Positions 1 to 6,994 of a DNA stretch of 8,728 nucleotides are shown piece after piece; positions within the stretch are counted from its first letter, which is position 1; every line of letters begins with the position of its first letter. The notes beneath the pieces were generated by a model. The model searched no databases, was not told where the DNA came from, and saw only the letters and a program-made list of their open reading frames with translations. The stretch is from contig CACXFF010000056.1 in the NCBI GenBank assembly GCA_902766805.1, forward strand, positions 1 through 8,728. The letters are read 5' to 3'. This stretch comes from an uncultured Coriobacteriaceae bacterium (GTDB lineage Bacteria > Actinomycetota > Coriobacteriia > Coriobacteriales > Atopobiaceae). The position numbers and the translations under genes were made by a program.

Positions 1-717
1 GACGACGCTGAGGTACAGCGCCATGAGCACGGGCAGCGACTTGGGCAGGAACGAGAGCATGGAGAACTGCTCCGGCTTGAGGTAGAGGTAGTTGGCCGAG
101 GCGAAGCTCTGGTTGAGCATGAGGCTCGGGATCCCTATCGCTATGAGCATGCCGATGCACGCCAGGATGCCGCGCGGATGCGGCCGCATGCCGTGCACGA
201 ACATCATGTAGTACATCCCGTAGATGGGCAGCAGGTGCTCGCCCCAGAACTGGTAGTAGCGGAAGTACCCCGGCCCCGTCGTGGTGATGACGGCGGGGAA
301 GAGCAGCGGCAGCAGGCTGAAGCTCATCGTCAGGAAGAAGGTCATGTCGAAGAGCAGCGGCGACTTCTTGAGCATCATGAAGATGAACACTATGCAGGTC
401 CATTCGCATACCTGCAACGGCAGCCGGTCCATGAGCGTGTCCGAGAAGTCGGGCGCGGTGCCCACGTAGAGCAGGCGCCAGTAATAGCTCATCCCGCAGA
501 TGAAGCACACGAGGCCGTAGACGTAGCGGAAGGTCTCCTCGTGCCGCCACGCGCGCAGGCGCTCACGCTGCTTCCAGGTGACCACGATGGCGACTATGGT
601 GAGCAGGATCGGGGCGAAATGCGCGAGCGACCACTGCACGAAGTCGCCTTCGGGCCCGTAGCCAAAGAAGCCTTGGTTGTAGAACACGATCGTCTGTGGT
701 GTGCCTTGTAGTTCCAC
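1..717 (-). CDS. YwaF/TMEM164-family (TIGR02206-type) seven-helix membrane protein, 3' end cut by window edge
   Basis: Translating the minus strand from GTG 717-715 gives 239 residues open to the window edge, with no stop. About seven hydrophobic segments are visible, near residues 31-47, 63-82, 97-117, 122-143, 159-176, 182-200 and 224 to the edge. Family-like landmarks are LPLQVC at 99-104, WGEHLLPIYG at 158-167 and NYLYLKP at 210-216; they resemble my memory of the TIGR02206/YwaF family, whose eukaryotic relative is TMEM164. Family length is about 220-250 residues, so only a short C-terminal piece is missing. Human TMEM164 has been reported as a cysteine-dependent acyltransferase acting on ether phospholipids. 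By analogy C104 and H161 are the residues to watch, but activity in bacterial members is not established. The GTG shares its G with the permease TAG stop (TAGTG), and AGGACAGGG lies just upstream inside the permease, so translation is probably coupled. The longest ORF on the opposite strand is a high-GC shadow. Confidence 0.8.
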   Translation of the reverse strand, partial: MELQGTPQTIVFYNQGFFGYGPEGDFVQWSLAHFAPILLTIVAIVVTWKQRERLRAWRHEETFRYVYGLVCFICGMSYYWRLLYVGTAPDFSDTLMDRLPLQVCEWTCIVFIFMMLKKSPLLFDMTFFLTMSFSLLPLLFPAVITTTGPGYFRYYQFWGEHLLPIYGMYYMMFVHGMRPHPRGILACIGMLIAIGIPSLMLNQSFASANYLYLKPEQFSMLSFLPKSLPVLMALYLSVV

Positions 718-3700
718 TATTCCCTGTCCTTTACTCCCTCGTTGATGTCCCACCTGCGCATGCTGCGCATGGCCATGAAATGGCTTACCACAGCATAGAG
801 CAAGACGATGCCGACCGCGACGGTAAGTTCCAACGGGCCGTTCGCATAGGGGAAGCTGCGGTCTGGCGTGCTGATGAGCCCCAACGCCCTCAGCGCGAGC
901 AGCGTGCCCGCGGGCAGGCCCAGCACGCACGCGAGGCCGGCGTAGAGCAGCGTCTGCCAGAGCAGGGCGGCCGACAGCTGCCGGTGCTCGAAGCCCAGGG
1001 TGCGCAGCACGCACAGCTCGCGCTTGCGCTCGAGCAGGTTGGCCTGCGTCACGTTGAACACCACGAGGGCGCCGATGGCGACGGCGAAGCTCGTGAGGAT
1101 CCACGCCGACGTGTCGTAGGTCGCGTGCAGGCGCTCCGTGCTGCTGCGGAGCACGTCGGTGAAGATGGCGAACACGTAGTCGTCGCGCTCGGAGAGGGCC
1201 TGCATCAGGCGCTGCTGGTCTGCGGGGTCGACGCGGCAGATGACGCAGCCGATGCTGCCCTCGCCCAAATCCCGCATGGTCTCGAGCGACACGTACTGCA
1301 CCCGGTTGCTGTCCTGTCGTGAGAGCGCCTCGACGCGTAGGCGCGCGCCCCGCAGCTCGACCGTGTCTCCCACGCCCACGCCCAGCTCCTGGGCCAGGTG
1401 CTCGTCGAGCACGATGCCGTGCGTGGGCACCGCGATACGCTCTCCGCGCGCGTCGTAGATGCCGATGAGGTCGCTGTCGGGCGCCACGGCGTTCACGGTC
1501 GCGTCGCAGGACCTGCCGTCGTGGGCGATGGGGCATGAGTAGAAGCCCACGCGCTGCAGGTCACGCACGTAGCCGAGCGCGCCGATCTGCGCGAGCGTCT
1601 GCTCGTCGGGCTCTTGGGAGAGGAACAGCTGGCAGTCGTAGCCGAGCCTTTGGTCGAACTCTTGGCGCACGAGGTAGTTCTTCGACGCGATGAAGGCCTG
1701 CGACGCGTAGATGATGGCCACCGACGCCGCGATGCACAGCACCGAGAAACCCGCGCGCAGGGGGTTGCGCAGCAGCGACAGGACGCCGAACTTGGAGAGC
1801 TCGTCGAGGCGCGCGGTGAGCGTGCGCACGGGCCGCGGTATGCGCGTGGTGGGCGGCACGGGCCGCGAGAGGGCCTCCGAAGGCTGGATGCGGGCGACGA
1901 GGCCGGTGCCGACGATGGTCGCGACCTGCACCACCGCCACGGTGAGCGCGATGGCCCACGCCAGCATCGCGCCGTCGAACTGGCGCTCGAAGGCCGGCAG
2001 GTGGAAGAAGTCCGCGTAATAGCCCGCCGTGTAGCTGACCACGGCCCAGCCCAGCGCGAGCCCCAACGGGATGGCGCCCAGGCTCACCAGCAGGCCGACG
2101 CTGCAGAACACGGCGCGCACCTGGCCCGTGCTTTGGCCCAGCGCGCGCATGATGCCGATGTTCACGCGGGACTGCCGGACCATGAGCGACATGAACAGGA
2201 AGGTCACCATGAGCACGATGCCAAAGAACAGGGCGGGGAGGTAGTAGGAGAGGGTCCTCAGGGGCACGACGTTGTTGTCGAGCCTGGTTTTGACCGGCGA
2301 GTCCTCATAGGAGAAGCTGCTCTTGACCTCGAGGGGGCTCAAGGCCGCGCGGGCCGCCGCGAGCGTGCGCTCCTGGTCGGCGCCCTCGTCGAACCAGAGC
2401 AGGACCTGGTTGTGGAAGGCGTCGTAGCCCTTCCATGTGCCCAGCTCGGCACGCGCCCGGTCCAGCTCGTCGCGCAGGCGGGAGAAGTCGATGAGCCCCT
2501 GCTGCCATTGGGACTCGGCGCTCTGGCGCCCGGCCGTCAGCTGGGCGTCCAGGCCGTCCAGGCTGGCCAATCCGTCGCGCGCCTGGGCCTCGTACTCGCC
2601 CAGCTCGGCCTGGGCCCCCTGTATGAGGTCGAGGGCCGCGAGGGCCTCTTGGAGCAGCTGGTCGGCCACATCTGCCTGGCCGGCCTGGAGCTGATCGAGG
2701 GCGGCGAGCGCCGCTGCCTGCAGCTGGTCGAACGCCGCCAGCAGCTGCCCCACCGTCTCGATGGGGCCAATGCCGCCTCCCAGCGCGTCCTGCAGCGCGT
2801 CGGCGCAGGCCTCAACTTCCCGCAACAGCTCCAGCCAATCCTCGGACGTGGTGTCCGTGAGGGTTAGGAGCCTCTCGGCCCAAGCCCGCAGGTCATGGGT
2901 GACGACCAGGTCGTAGAGCTCCTGGCAGTTCGACGCGGCGGCCTGCAGGGACTCCGCCGTGACCGCGGCGCCCGTGTAGCGCTCGATGCAGCGCGCCAGC
3001 TCCTGGCCCGCCTCCGACTCCCGCGCCGCCTCGTCGCCCGCCTCGATGCGTTGGGCCAGCTCCAGCGAGGCCGGGTCGCTCAGCACGCGCTGGTCTGCCT
3101 CGACGGCGTCGATGCTCGCGAGCAGGGCGAGCGCCACGTCGTGCGGCGTGCCCGAGAGGCTGGGGGCGATGCCGTAGCGGTCGCAGAGCGCCCAATACGC
3201 GCGCAGCGCCTGCGCCTGGTCGGCCAAAGCGGAGAGCCCGGTGTCGGGGTCCAGCTGCCTGAGGACGCCTGCCACGCGCTGGACCTGCGCGTTCTCCAAC
3301 AGGTTCACCAGGGCTTGCGCCTGGGCGAGGCCCGCCTCGAGCTCGGCCAGCGCGTCGTCGGCCTGTCCGAGCCGCGCGATGAGGCGCGCGAGGTCCTGGG
3401 TCATGGACGCCAGGCGTTCGGGCTCGATGAGCTCGGCCGCCTGGCTCTGCCGGAGGTCTTCCTGCAGCCCTTCGGCCGTGGCCTGCGCGCCTGCGAGCTT
3501 GCGGCGGGCCGTCTGCAGCAGCTGGCGCAGCTGCGCGAGATCGGGCGCCTCGTCTGTGAGCCCGGCGATCCAATCCCGCGCCACGCCCTCCTCCGTGTCC
3601 AAGACCGCCTGCGCCCGGGCGAGCAGCGCGAGCGCCTCGCGCACTTCCCGGAGCTGGCCCGCGAGCTGATCCTGCGCCGCCTGCAGCTCCTCGAGCGCCT

Positions 3701-4376
3701 GCTCGTAGGCTTGGCGCGCCTGCGCTTGGGCGTCTGCCAGCTCGGCCTCGCGTTGGGCGAGCTGTGCCGTGGCCTGCTCGTGCTCGGGGTTCGGCTCGCG
3801 TGCCACGAGGCTGACGGGGACGTACACGGCGCCAAAGTCGGAGTTCAGGGCGCTCAGGTCGTCGAGTGCCCGCACCGACAGCGTCTCGGGGGCGCTGACG
3901 AGCGCCTCCACCACGCAGCTGCGGTAGGACCCGTCGACGCGGACGCGCAGCTCGTCGCCCGCCCGGATCTCGTTGTCCCGGGCGAATTCGCACTCCACCA
4001 GCACGGCGTCGCGCCCCTGTGTGGGGGCCGACTCCCACACCACGAAGCGCTGCCAGTCGTCCGGGGCATAGGTCATGGCGCGTATGGAGAGCACGCGCTC
4101 GTTGGGGCCAATCATGACGGTGTTGGCGACCATGCGCGCGTCGACGTGCTTCACGCCCGCCACCGCCTCGAGGCTGCCGACCATGTCGTCGGCGGTCAGT
4201 TCGGTCGTGATGCTGGCGTCATAGTAGCGGTACGCGCGCAGGTAGTCCTCGGTGGAGCGCTCGAGCGAGAGGCAGCCGCCCGACATGCCCACCATGACGG
4301 CTATGCCCAAGGCACAGGTGGCCAAGACCGCCAGCAGGGGCTTCCAGAATCTCTTGATGAGCGCCTTGGCCATCAT
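717..4376 (-). CDS. Large double-FtsX ABC transporter permease with coiled-coil extracytoplasmic insertion
   Basis: This 1219-residue protein is the membrane partner of the adjacent ATPase. A first transmembrane helix lies at about 13-31. It is followed by an extracytoplasmic part (33-200) of MacB-core type and then a helical, Ala/Gln/Leu/Glu-rich stretch (about 200-690) that reads as coiled coil. The first FtsX domain has helices near 710-732, 757-782 and 803-826, with the motif IGIMRALG at 740-747. A further helix lies at 871-893, then a second outside domain at about 894-1090. The second FtsX domain has helices near 1091-1110, 1136-1160 and 1180-1199, with LCVLRTLGF at 1121-1129. This gives about eight helices, typical of MacB/FtsX-type mechanotransmission or export systems. 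The outside insertion is far longer than the roughly 200-residue MacB core. Substrate is unknown. The start is ATG 4376 or the adjacent ATG 4373, 6 nt after the ATPase stop. No good Shine-Dalgarno is visible, so coupling to the ATPase is likely. Confidence 0.93.
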   Translation of the reverse strand: MMAKALIKRFWKPLLAVLATCALGIAVMVGMSGGCLSLERSTEDYLRAYRYYDASITTELTADDMVGSLEAVAGVKHVDARMVANTVMIGPNERVLSIRAMTYAPDDWQRFVVWESAPTQGRDAVLVECEFARDNEIRAGDELRVRVDGSYRSCVVEALVSAPETLSVRALDDLSALNSDFGAVYVPVSLVAREPNPEHEQATAQLAQREAELADAQAQARQAYEQALEELQAAQDQLAGQLREVREALALLARAQAVLDTEEGVARDWIAGLTDEAPDLAQLRQLLQTARRKLAGAQATAEGLQEDLRQSQAAELIEPERLASMTQDLARLIARLGQADDALAELEAGLAQAQALVNLLENAQVQRVAGVLRQLDPDTGLSALADQAQALRAYWALCDRYGIAPSLSGTPHDVALALLASIDAVEADQRVLSDPASLELAQRIEAGDEAARESEAGQELARCIERYTGAAVTAESLQAAASNCQELYDLVVTHDLRAWAERLLTLTDTTSEDWLELLREVEACADALQDALGGGIGPIETVGQLLAAFDQLQAAALAALDQLQAGQADVADQLLQEALAALDLIQGAQAELGEYEAQARDGLASLDGLDAQLTAGRQSAESQWQQGLIDFSRLRDELDRARAELGTWKGYDAFHNQVLLWFDEGADQERTLAAARAALSPLEVKSSFSYEDSPVKTRLDNNVVPLRTLSYYLPALFFGIVLMVTFLFMSLMVRQSRVNIGIMRALGQSTGQVRAVFCSVGLLVSLGAIPLGLALGWAVVSYTAGYYADFFHLPAFERQFDGAMLAWAIALTVAVVQVATIVGTGLVARIQPSEALSRPVPPTTRIPRPVRTLTARLDELSKFGVLSLLRNPLRAGFSVLCIAASVAIIYASQAFIASKNYLVRQEFDQRLGYDCQLFLSQEPDEQTLAQIGALGYVRDLQRVGFYSCPIAHDGRSCDATVNAVAPDSDLIGIYDARGERIAVPTHGIVLDEHLAQELGVGVGDTVELRGARLRVEALSRQDSNRVQYVSLETMRDLGEGSIGCVICRVDPADQQRLMQALSERDDYVFAIFTDVLRSSTERLHATYDTSAWILTSFAVAIGALVVFNVTQANLLERKRELCVLRTLGFEHRQLSAALLWQTLLYAGLACVLGLPAGTLLALRALGLISTPDRSFPYANGPLELTVAVGIVLLYAVVSHFMAMRSMRRWDINEGVKDRE

Positions 4377-4382
4377 GGGTGG

Positions 4383-5075
4383 CTACCAGCTGATGTCGCG
4401 TGCCGAGAGGGGAGACGGATTGCTCTCCGTGCGGGTGATCCGTCCGTTGCGCATCCACACCGTGCGGTCGGCCATGCGGCCAACCTCCTGCGTGTGGGTG
4501 ACGATGACCACGGTCTTGCCCAGCTCGCGGGCCACGCCCTCGAGGATGGACAGCGTCTGCCGGCCCGTCTCGTAGTCCAGCGCGCCCGTGGGCTCGTCGC
4601 AGAGCAGCAGGCGGGAGCGTTTGGCGAGGGCGCGCGCGATGGAGACACGCTGCTGCTGTCCGCCGGAGAGCTGGGAGGGGTAGCTGTCGCACTTGTCCTG
4701 CAGGCCGACGAGCTCCAGGGCCTGCTCGGCGCTGCGCGGACGGGCCTTGTCGGCGGTGAGCCGCACGTTCTCGAGGGCCGTGAGCTCGCCGATGAGGTTG
4801 AACGACTGGAACACGAAGCCGACGACCTCGCGCCGGTAGCGCGTCATGCTCCGGTCGCCTTCGGCGTGGATGTCGCGCCCCTCGTAGAGCACCCGGCCGC
4901 TGTCAGGCCGGTCCATGCCGCCCATCATGTTGAGCAGGGTCGTCTTGCCGCTGCCGCTGCTCCCGAGGATGGCGAGCAGCTCGCCGTCGCCCACGGACAG
5001 GTCGACGTTGGCCAACGCCTCGACCCGCGCTTGGCCGCTGCCGTACGCCTTGCACACGCCCTGTATGTCTAGCAC
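4383..5075 (-). CDS. ABC transporter ATP-binding protein, MacB/LolD/FtsE type
   Basis: This 230-residue cytoplasmic ATPase powers the permease encoded directly downstream. All catalytic motifs are intact: Walker A GSSGSGKT at 38-45, Q-loop Q90 in FVFQSFNL, signature LSGGQ at 136-140, Walker B ending LLLCDEP with D160 and E161, D-loop GALD at 164-167, and the switch histidine H194 in IVTH. The spacing, the FQSFNL Q-loop region and the DEPTGALD string are characteristic of the MacB/LolD/FtsE group, which pairs with FtsX-type permeases. The start is GTG 5075-5073, preceded by a GGGAG ribosome binding site (5086-5082) at a 6-nt gap, giving V/M-LDIQGV. It is the first gene of the minus-strand operon, with the only intergenic space of the operon upstream. 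The stop is 6 nt before the permease start. No lesion is seen. Confidence 0.96.
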   Translation of the reverse strand: MLDIQGVCKAYGSGQARVEALANVDLSVGDGELLAILGSSGSGKTTLLNMMGGMDRPDSGRVLYEGRDIHAEGDRSMTRYRREVVGFVFQSFNLIGELTALENVRLTADKARPRSAEQALELVGLQDKCDSYPSQLSGGQQQRVSIARALAKRSRLLLCDEPTGALDYETGRQTLSILEGVARELGKTVVIVTHTQEVGRMADRTVWMRNGRITRTESNPSPLSARDISW

Positions 5076-5115
5076 CGTCTGCTCCCGTACCGTCTGCGTC
5101 TCTACACGTTTCTCT

Positions 5116-5121
5116 ATTGTA
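5116..5121 (-). promoter_or_regulatory. Candidate -10 element (TACAAT) for the ABC operon
   Basis: Read on the minus strand, TACAAT matches the bacterial -10 consensus TATAAT at five of six positions. It lies about 40 nt upstream of the ATPase GTG, which would give a short leader of about 34 nt. The position where a -35 element would fall (about 5139-5144, 17-nt spacer) reads GGCTCT and does not match TTGACA. That position lies inside the left copy of the palindromic repeat, so an activator- or repressor-controlled promoter is possible. This is a motif match only. Confidence 0.3.
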
Positions 5122-5127
5122 CGTGCT

Positions 5128-5201
5128 CTTGTAACCCCAGAGCCGAAGGCTTCCGGGTAACGCGTCCCTTGTTACCCCAGAGCCGAAGGCTTCCCGGTAA
5201 C
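5128..5201. repeat. Two 34-nt palindromic direct repeats, 40 nt apart
   Basis: Copy one is 5128-5161 and copy two 5168-5201. They are identical at 32 of 34 positions, differing at 5133/5173 (A versus T) and 5155/5195 (G versus C), with a 6-nt gap. Each has the arrangement CTTGT-ACC, a central AGCCGAAGGCT mini-hairpin (5141-5151 and 5181-5191), and then GGTAAC. In copy two GTTACC pairs perfectly with GGTAAC. In copy one the A at 5133 breaks that pairing, while the G at 5155 adds a pair further in. The pair sits in the divergent promoter region between two operons. Tandem operators for a dimeric regulator, or a dispersed palindromic repeat family, are the two plausible readings. Confidence 0.75.
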
Positions 5202-5210
5202 AAGGGGACG
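5163..5210. promoter_or_regulatory. Long imperfect inverted repeat (hairpin or operator) in divergent intergenic region
   Basis: The arm 5163-5176 (CGTCCCTTGTTACC) pairs with 5196-5210 (GGTAACAAGGGGACG) over 14 bp with one bulged G. The central 11 bp, CCCTTGTTACC against GGTAACAAGGG, are perfect. The inner region carries a second small stem, AGCC-GAA-GGCT. No T-run follows on either strand, so an ordinary intrinsic terminator is unlikely, and there is no gene end nearby to terminate. It could be a bipartite operator or a structured leader if transcription starts further upstream. Its right half overlaps the second copy of the 34-nt repeat. Confidence 0.55.
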
Positions 5211-5263
5211 GGCGGTATCGGGAGAGCGGCTGGTCAATGCCACAGGCCTGCATCTGCTCGGTT

Positions 5264-5272
5264 TGCTATAAC
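5264..5272 (+). promoter_or_regulatory. Candidate extended -10 promoter (TGCTATAAC) for the plus-strand operon
   Basis: TATAAC at 5267-5272 matches the -10 consensus at five of six positions and is preceded by TG plus one base, the extended -10 configuration that tolerates a poor -35. No recognisable -35 lies 16-18 nt upstream. Start of transcription would fall near 5279, giving a leader of about 54 nt before ATG 5333. The palindromic repeats end about 60 nt upstream of this element. Motif match only. Confidence 0.4.
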
Positions 5273-5332
5273 TGAGGTGTTCAACAGGGGGTTCACAACG
5301 GAGGTTCGCAGTCCAAACGTACGGGTGGTGAT

Positions 5333-5806
5333 ATGACTCAAGAGGCACACAAACGGCGGCTCCAGGACACGCTGATCATCTCGGGCACCGGGGTGCTCGC
5401 GTTCAGCATATGGACCTTGGCCAAGACCGCGCTGGTGCTCGCGCTCATCGACGAGAGGATGCTGCTCAGCGTCGTCTTCCTCGGAGCGGGCATCCCGCTG
5501 TCCGTGTTCTACCTCGTGATCGGCCTGCTCCTGCTCATCGACATCTCAGCGCGCGCGTTCGTGGGCGTGTCGGCGCGCGCGGAGGGCAACGGCAAGAAGA
5601 AGGGCAACGCCTATCTGGTCGTCGCGGCGCTCGCTGCGTTGGGCAACGCGCTGACGGCCATCGTCGTGATGTCCGGGGCGATCTCGACGCTGACCGTCCT
5701 GGATGTGGTGGTCGCGGCGGCCATCGAGCTGACCTCGCTCGCGGCGTTGGCGATGGTCGTGTACTGCGCCATCAGCTTGCGGCGCATGGGAAGAGCGACG
5801 GGTTAG
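5333..5806 (+). CDS. Small four-helix membrane protein of unknown function
   Basis: I do not recognise this 157-residue protein. It has four clear hydrophobic segments, near residues 12-39, 46-72, 92-115 and 122-149. Charge clusters lie at the N-terminus (HKRR at 6-9), in the middle loop (GNGKKKGN at 85-92) and at the C-terminus (RRMGR). Under the positive-inside rule this puts both termini and the central loop in the cytoplasm. No signal peptide, catalytic motif or metal-binding cluster is apparent. The start is ATG 5333, preceded by a purine-rich GGGTGGTGAT. It is the first gene of a three-gene plus-strand operon, and its TAG stop ends 9 nt before the DUF6765-type gene. Its first two helices are joined by a short loop, and it could be a membrane anchor or partner for that enzyme-like protein. 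That is inferred from gene order only. Confidence 0.8.
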   Translation: MTQEAHKRRLQDTLIISGTGVLAFSIWTLAKTALVLALIDERMLLSVVFLGAGIPLSVFYLVIGLLLLIDISARAFVGVSARAEGNGKKKGNAYLVVAALAALGNALTAIVVMSGAISTLTVLDVVVAAAIELTSLAALAMVVYCAISLRRMGRATG

Positions 5807-5815
5807 GCGGGCGGC

Positions 5816-6994
5816 ATGGAGAGAAGCTTCCACTACTACGGCACCTACAGCGCGGCGCTGATCGCGGGATACACGCACGAGGAGAGCCTGGGTCTGTGCC
5901 ACAGCGCCTTCCTCGTCGACAAGTGCTCGAAGACCTTCCTCGAGCGCATCGGCGGACCGATCTCCGCTGCCACGACGCAGCTCCCGGTAGAGATGGCCTC
6001 CGCGCGCACCGACCCCGTGGGCCGCGCGGACATCACGCGCATCTGGTCGTCGTTCCACTTCCTGCCCTACGACCTCTATGCGGACGTGGACAAGGGCGGC
6101 CAGAGTTACCGTGACAAGTTCCGGATGATCTGCGGCCCGAACGGCAGCTTGGTCGCGGACACCGTGGCTTTGGCCCAGGGCAAGGACGTGCAGGCGGTCG
6201 GCTTGGCCATGCACGTGCTGGCTGACACCTGGGCGCACCGCTATTTCGCCGGCACGCCGTCGCTCGTCATCAACAACACGAACCGCTTCTTTGTCGAGCT
6301 CGTCCCCGACGGGGAGGGCGGCTACGTCGAGCGGCCCGTGAAGTTCATCCACAACCCGGCACAGCCCGACGATTTCGACCAGGGCGTCTACACCAACACG
6401 GTCTACCAGCCCAGCGAGCACACCATCATGAACCTGGGCCACGGGCGCTGCGGCCACCTGCCCGACTACAGCTTCATCCGCTACCGCTACGTGCCCGCCT
6501 GGAACGACTACGAAGAGGTGCTCAAGGACAACCCCGCCGAGTACTATCAGGCGTTCACGCAGATGGTCTATGCCATGCGCTGCCTGCGCGGCGTGGACGG
6601 GCCGTTCCAGACCGACATCTACGCCACGGACGTGGTGGCGCCCTACGAGCAGACCATTCGCGGCATCCTGGAGAAGCGCCAGCCAGCGGAGGGCGCCATC
6701 GAAGACTGGCGCGCGTTCGGGCAGGGGCTCTCGGGCGAGACGCTGCCCGACTTCGACCTGGACGCCCACGTGCAGGAGTACGTGGACGCCCCGCCAGACG
6801 GCAAGGATGCCACGTACCTGGGCAAGTTCATCCTGGCCGCGCTCGCGCACAAGGGCATGGTCGTGAACCGCGTGTGGACGTCGGGCAATCCCTTGGCGGG
6901 ACGCTCCATTGACTACGAGACGAGCGGCTTCGCGGGGATACGGGACTTCCTGCCGCTCATTGGGTACCTGAGGAGGGGTGGCGGCCGTGACTAA
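5816..6994 (+). CDS. DUF6765-family protein, putative metal-dependent hydrolase (zinc PLC / S1-P1-like)
   Basis: This 392-residue protein has no signal peptide or membrane segment and should be cytoplasmic. It opens with FHYYGTYSAALIAGYT (residues 5-20), which I recognise as the hallmark start of DUF6765 proteins. Further conserved-looking metal-ligand candidates are H81 in SSFHFLPY, the cluster H133-x3-D137-x3-H141 in MHVLADTWAHRYFAG, and H209 and H214 with D217 in GHGRCGHLPDYSF. An HxxxD string with a following histidine, together with an N-terminal histidine, recalls the trinuclear zinc site of zinc-dependent phospholipase C and S1/P1 nucleases, but DUF6765 activity has not been shown to my knowledge. 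The C-terminal half (about 240-392) is less distinctive. The start is ATG 5816, 9 nt after the upstream stop. The sequence between is GGCGGGCGGC-like, a weak ribosome binding site. The 3' end overlaps the next gene by 8 nt, implying coupled expression with the two flanking membrane proteins. Confidence 0.85.
   Translation: MERSFHYYGTYSAALIAGYTHEESLGLCHSAFLVDKCSKTFLERIGGPISAATTQLPVEMASARTDPVGRADITRIWSSFHFLPYDLYADVDKGGQSYRDKFRMICGPNGSLVADTVALAQGKDVQAVGLAMHVLADTWAHRYFAGTPSLVINNTNRFFVELVPDGEGGYVERPVKFIHNPAQPDDFDQGVYTNTVYQPSEHTIMNLGHGRCGHLPDYSFIRYRYVPAWNDYEEVLKDNPAEYYQAFTQMVYAMRCLRGVDGPFQTDIYATDVVAPYEQTIRGILEKRQPAEGAIEDWRAFGQGLSGETLPDFDLDAHVQEYVDAPPDGKDATYLGKFILAALAHKGMVVNRVWTSGNPLAGRSIDYETSGFAGIRDFLPLIGYLRRGGGRD
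6971..6978 (+). promoter_or_regulatory. Strong ribosome binding site AGGAGGGG fixing the start of the DUF308-like gene
   Basis: AGGAGGGG lies inside the end of the DUF6765-type gene. It leaves 8 nt to GTG 6987, a normal spacing. The alternative GTG at 6978 overlaps the last G of this site and would leave essentially no spacer, so it cannot use the site. It is the best Shine-Dalgarno match in the plus-strand operon. Confidence 0.7.

Noticed and set aside
1614..2867. 417-codon plus-strand frame opposite the permease
   Set aside because: Antisense shadow of the permease; Arg/Glu/His/Gly-rich translation without recognisable domains or a ribosome binding site worth noting.
2895..5072. 725-codon open frame on the plus strand opposite the ATPase and permease
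   Set aside because: It lies fully antisense to genes with intact ABC motifs, its translation is rich in Arg, Gly, Leu and His typical of high-GC shadow frames, and it shows no domain.
5128..5201. Possible mini CRISPR array (two near-identical repeats)
   Set aside because: Only two copies, a 6-nt gap instead of a 30-40-nt spacer, and no cas genes nearby.
5163..5210. Intrinsic terminator in the divergent region
   Set aside because: No T-run on either side and both neighbouring genes start here rather than end; kept as a hairpin/operator instead.
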